This document shows positions 63,805 through 64,000 of a DNA stretch of 64,000 nt, one piece after another. The position numbers were made by a program, and so were the translations under genes. The notes below the pieces were generated by a model. The model had not been told where the DNA came from, ran no database searches, and was given only the letters and a program-made list of their open reading frames with translations. The stretch is from Xiphydria camelus (lineage: Eukaryota > Arthropoda > Insecta > Hymenoptera > Xiphydriidae): the NCBI GenBank assembly GCA_963678675.1, contig OY783198.1, positions 19,020,684 through 19,084,683 on the forward strand, read 5' to 3'. Numbering within the stretch: the stretch's first letter is position 1; each line of letters begins with the position of its first letter.

Positions 63805-64000
63805 ACTCCTTTTATTGAAAATGCAATAAAATTGATTGTCATCAGTATTTCTGTGTATTTAAACAAAATAAAATCCAATTGATATTTTCTCATCCACTCA
63901 CATTTTCGATCTAAAGAAATATTACTTCGATTATAATTCGAAAACCAAAAGAAGATACCTGTCCCTAAAGAGGACCTGAAAAAAAAGATCCAAACGGGAC

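Overview
The window looks like nuclear DNA of an insect, most likely a hymenopteran and possibly an ant. This is inferred from intron-rich animal genes with GT-AG introns of about 80 nt to 1.6 kb, invertebrate-type orthologues, CpG-rich intergenic DNA with sharp GC swings, and many short inverted-repeat (MITE-like) elements with CACTGAGAAAAA-type ends. No bacterial, plasmid or phage features, CRISPR arrays, rRNA or recognisable tRNA genes were found.

Layout. (1) 1-15.8 kb has no supportable gene. It alternates GC-rich unique DNA with AT-rich MITEs, several nested inside one another. (2) 15.8-43.3 kb is a compact island of six conserved genes: beta-carbonic anhydrase (minus), RagA GTPase (minus), group I p21-activated kinase Pak (plus), methionine-R-sulfoxide reductase MsrB (minus), the WD40 co-repressor subunit ebi/TBL1 (plus) and the CRF-like diuretic hormone 44 precursor (minus). 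I resolved exon boundaries for all six; only the 3' end of the Dh44 precursor is ambiguous. Two exon-like minus-strand segments between the carbonic anhydrase and RagA do not belong to either gene and were not recognised. (3) 43.3-64 kb again has no supportable coding gene, more MITEs, and one possible non-coding exon of a minus-strand gene near 62.45 kb.

The genes do not form one pathway. RagA (amino-acid sensing to TORC1), Pak (Cdc42/Rac effector kinase) and ebi (nuclear co-repressor/Notch-EGFR signalling) are signalling or regulatory proteins. The carbonic anhydrase (probably mitochondrial) and MsrB (protein repair) are enzymes. Dh44 encodes a secreted neuropeptide controlling fluid secretion. 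RagA/Pak and MsrB/ebi are divergent pairs whose intergenic DNA (about 2.0 and 1.3 kb) must hold both promoters.

The most informative unusual structure is the transposon record. In three cases a filled copy of an inverted-repeat element can be compared with an uninterrupted relative in this same window, so the order of insertion can be read directly. I found no convincing new biological system.
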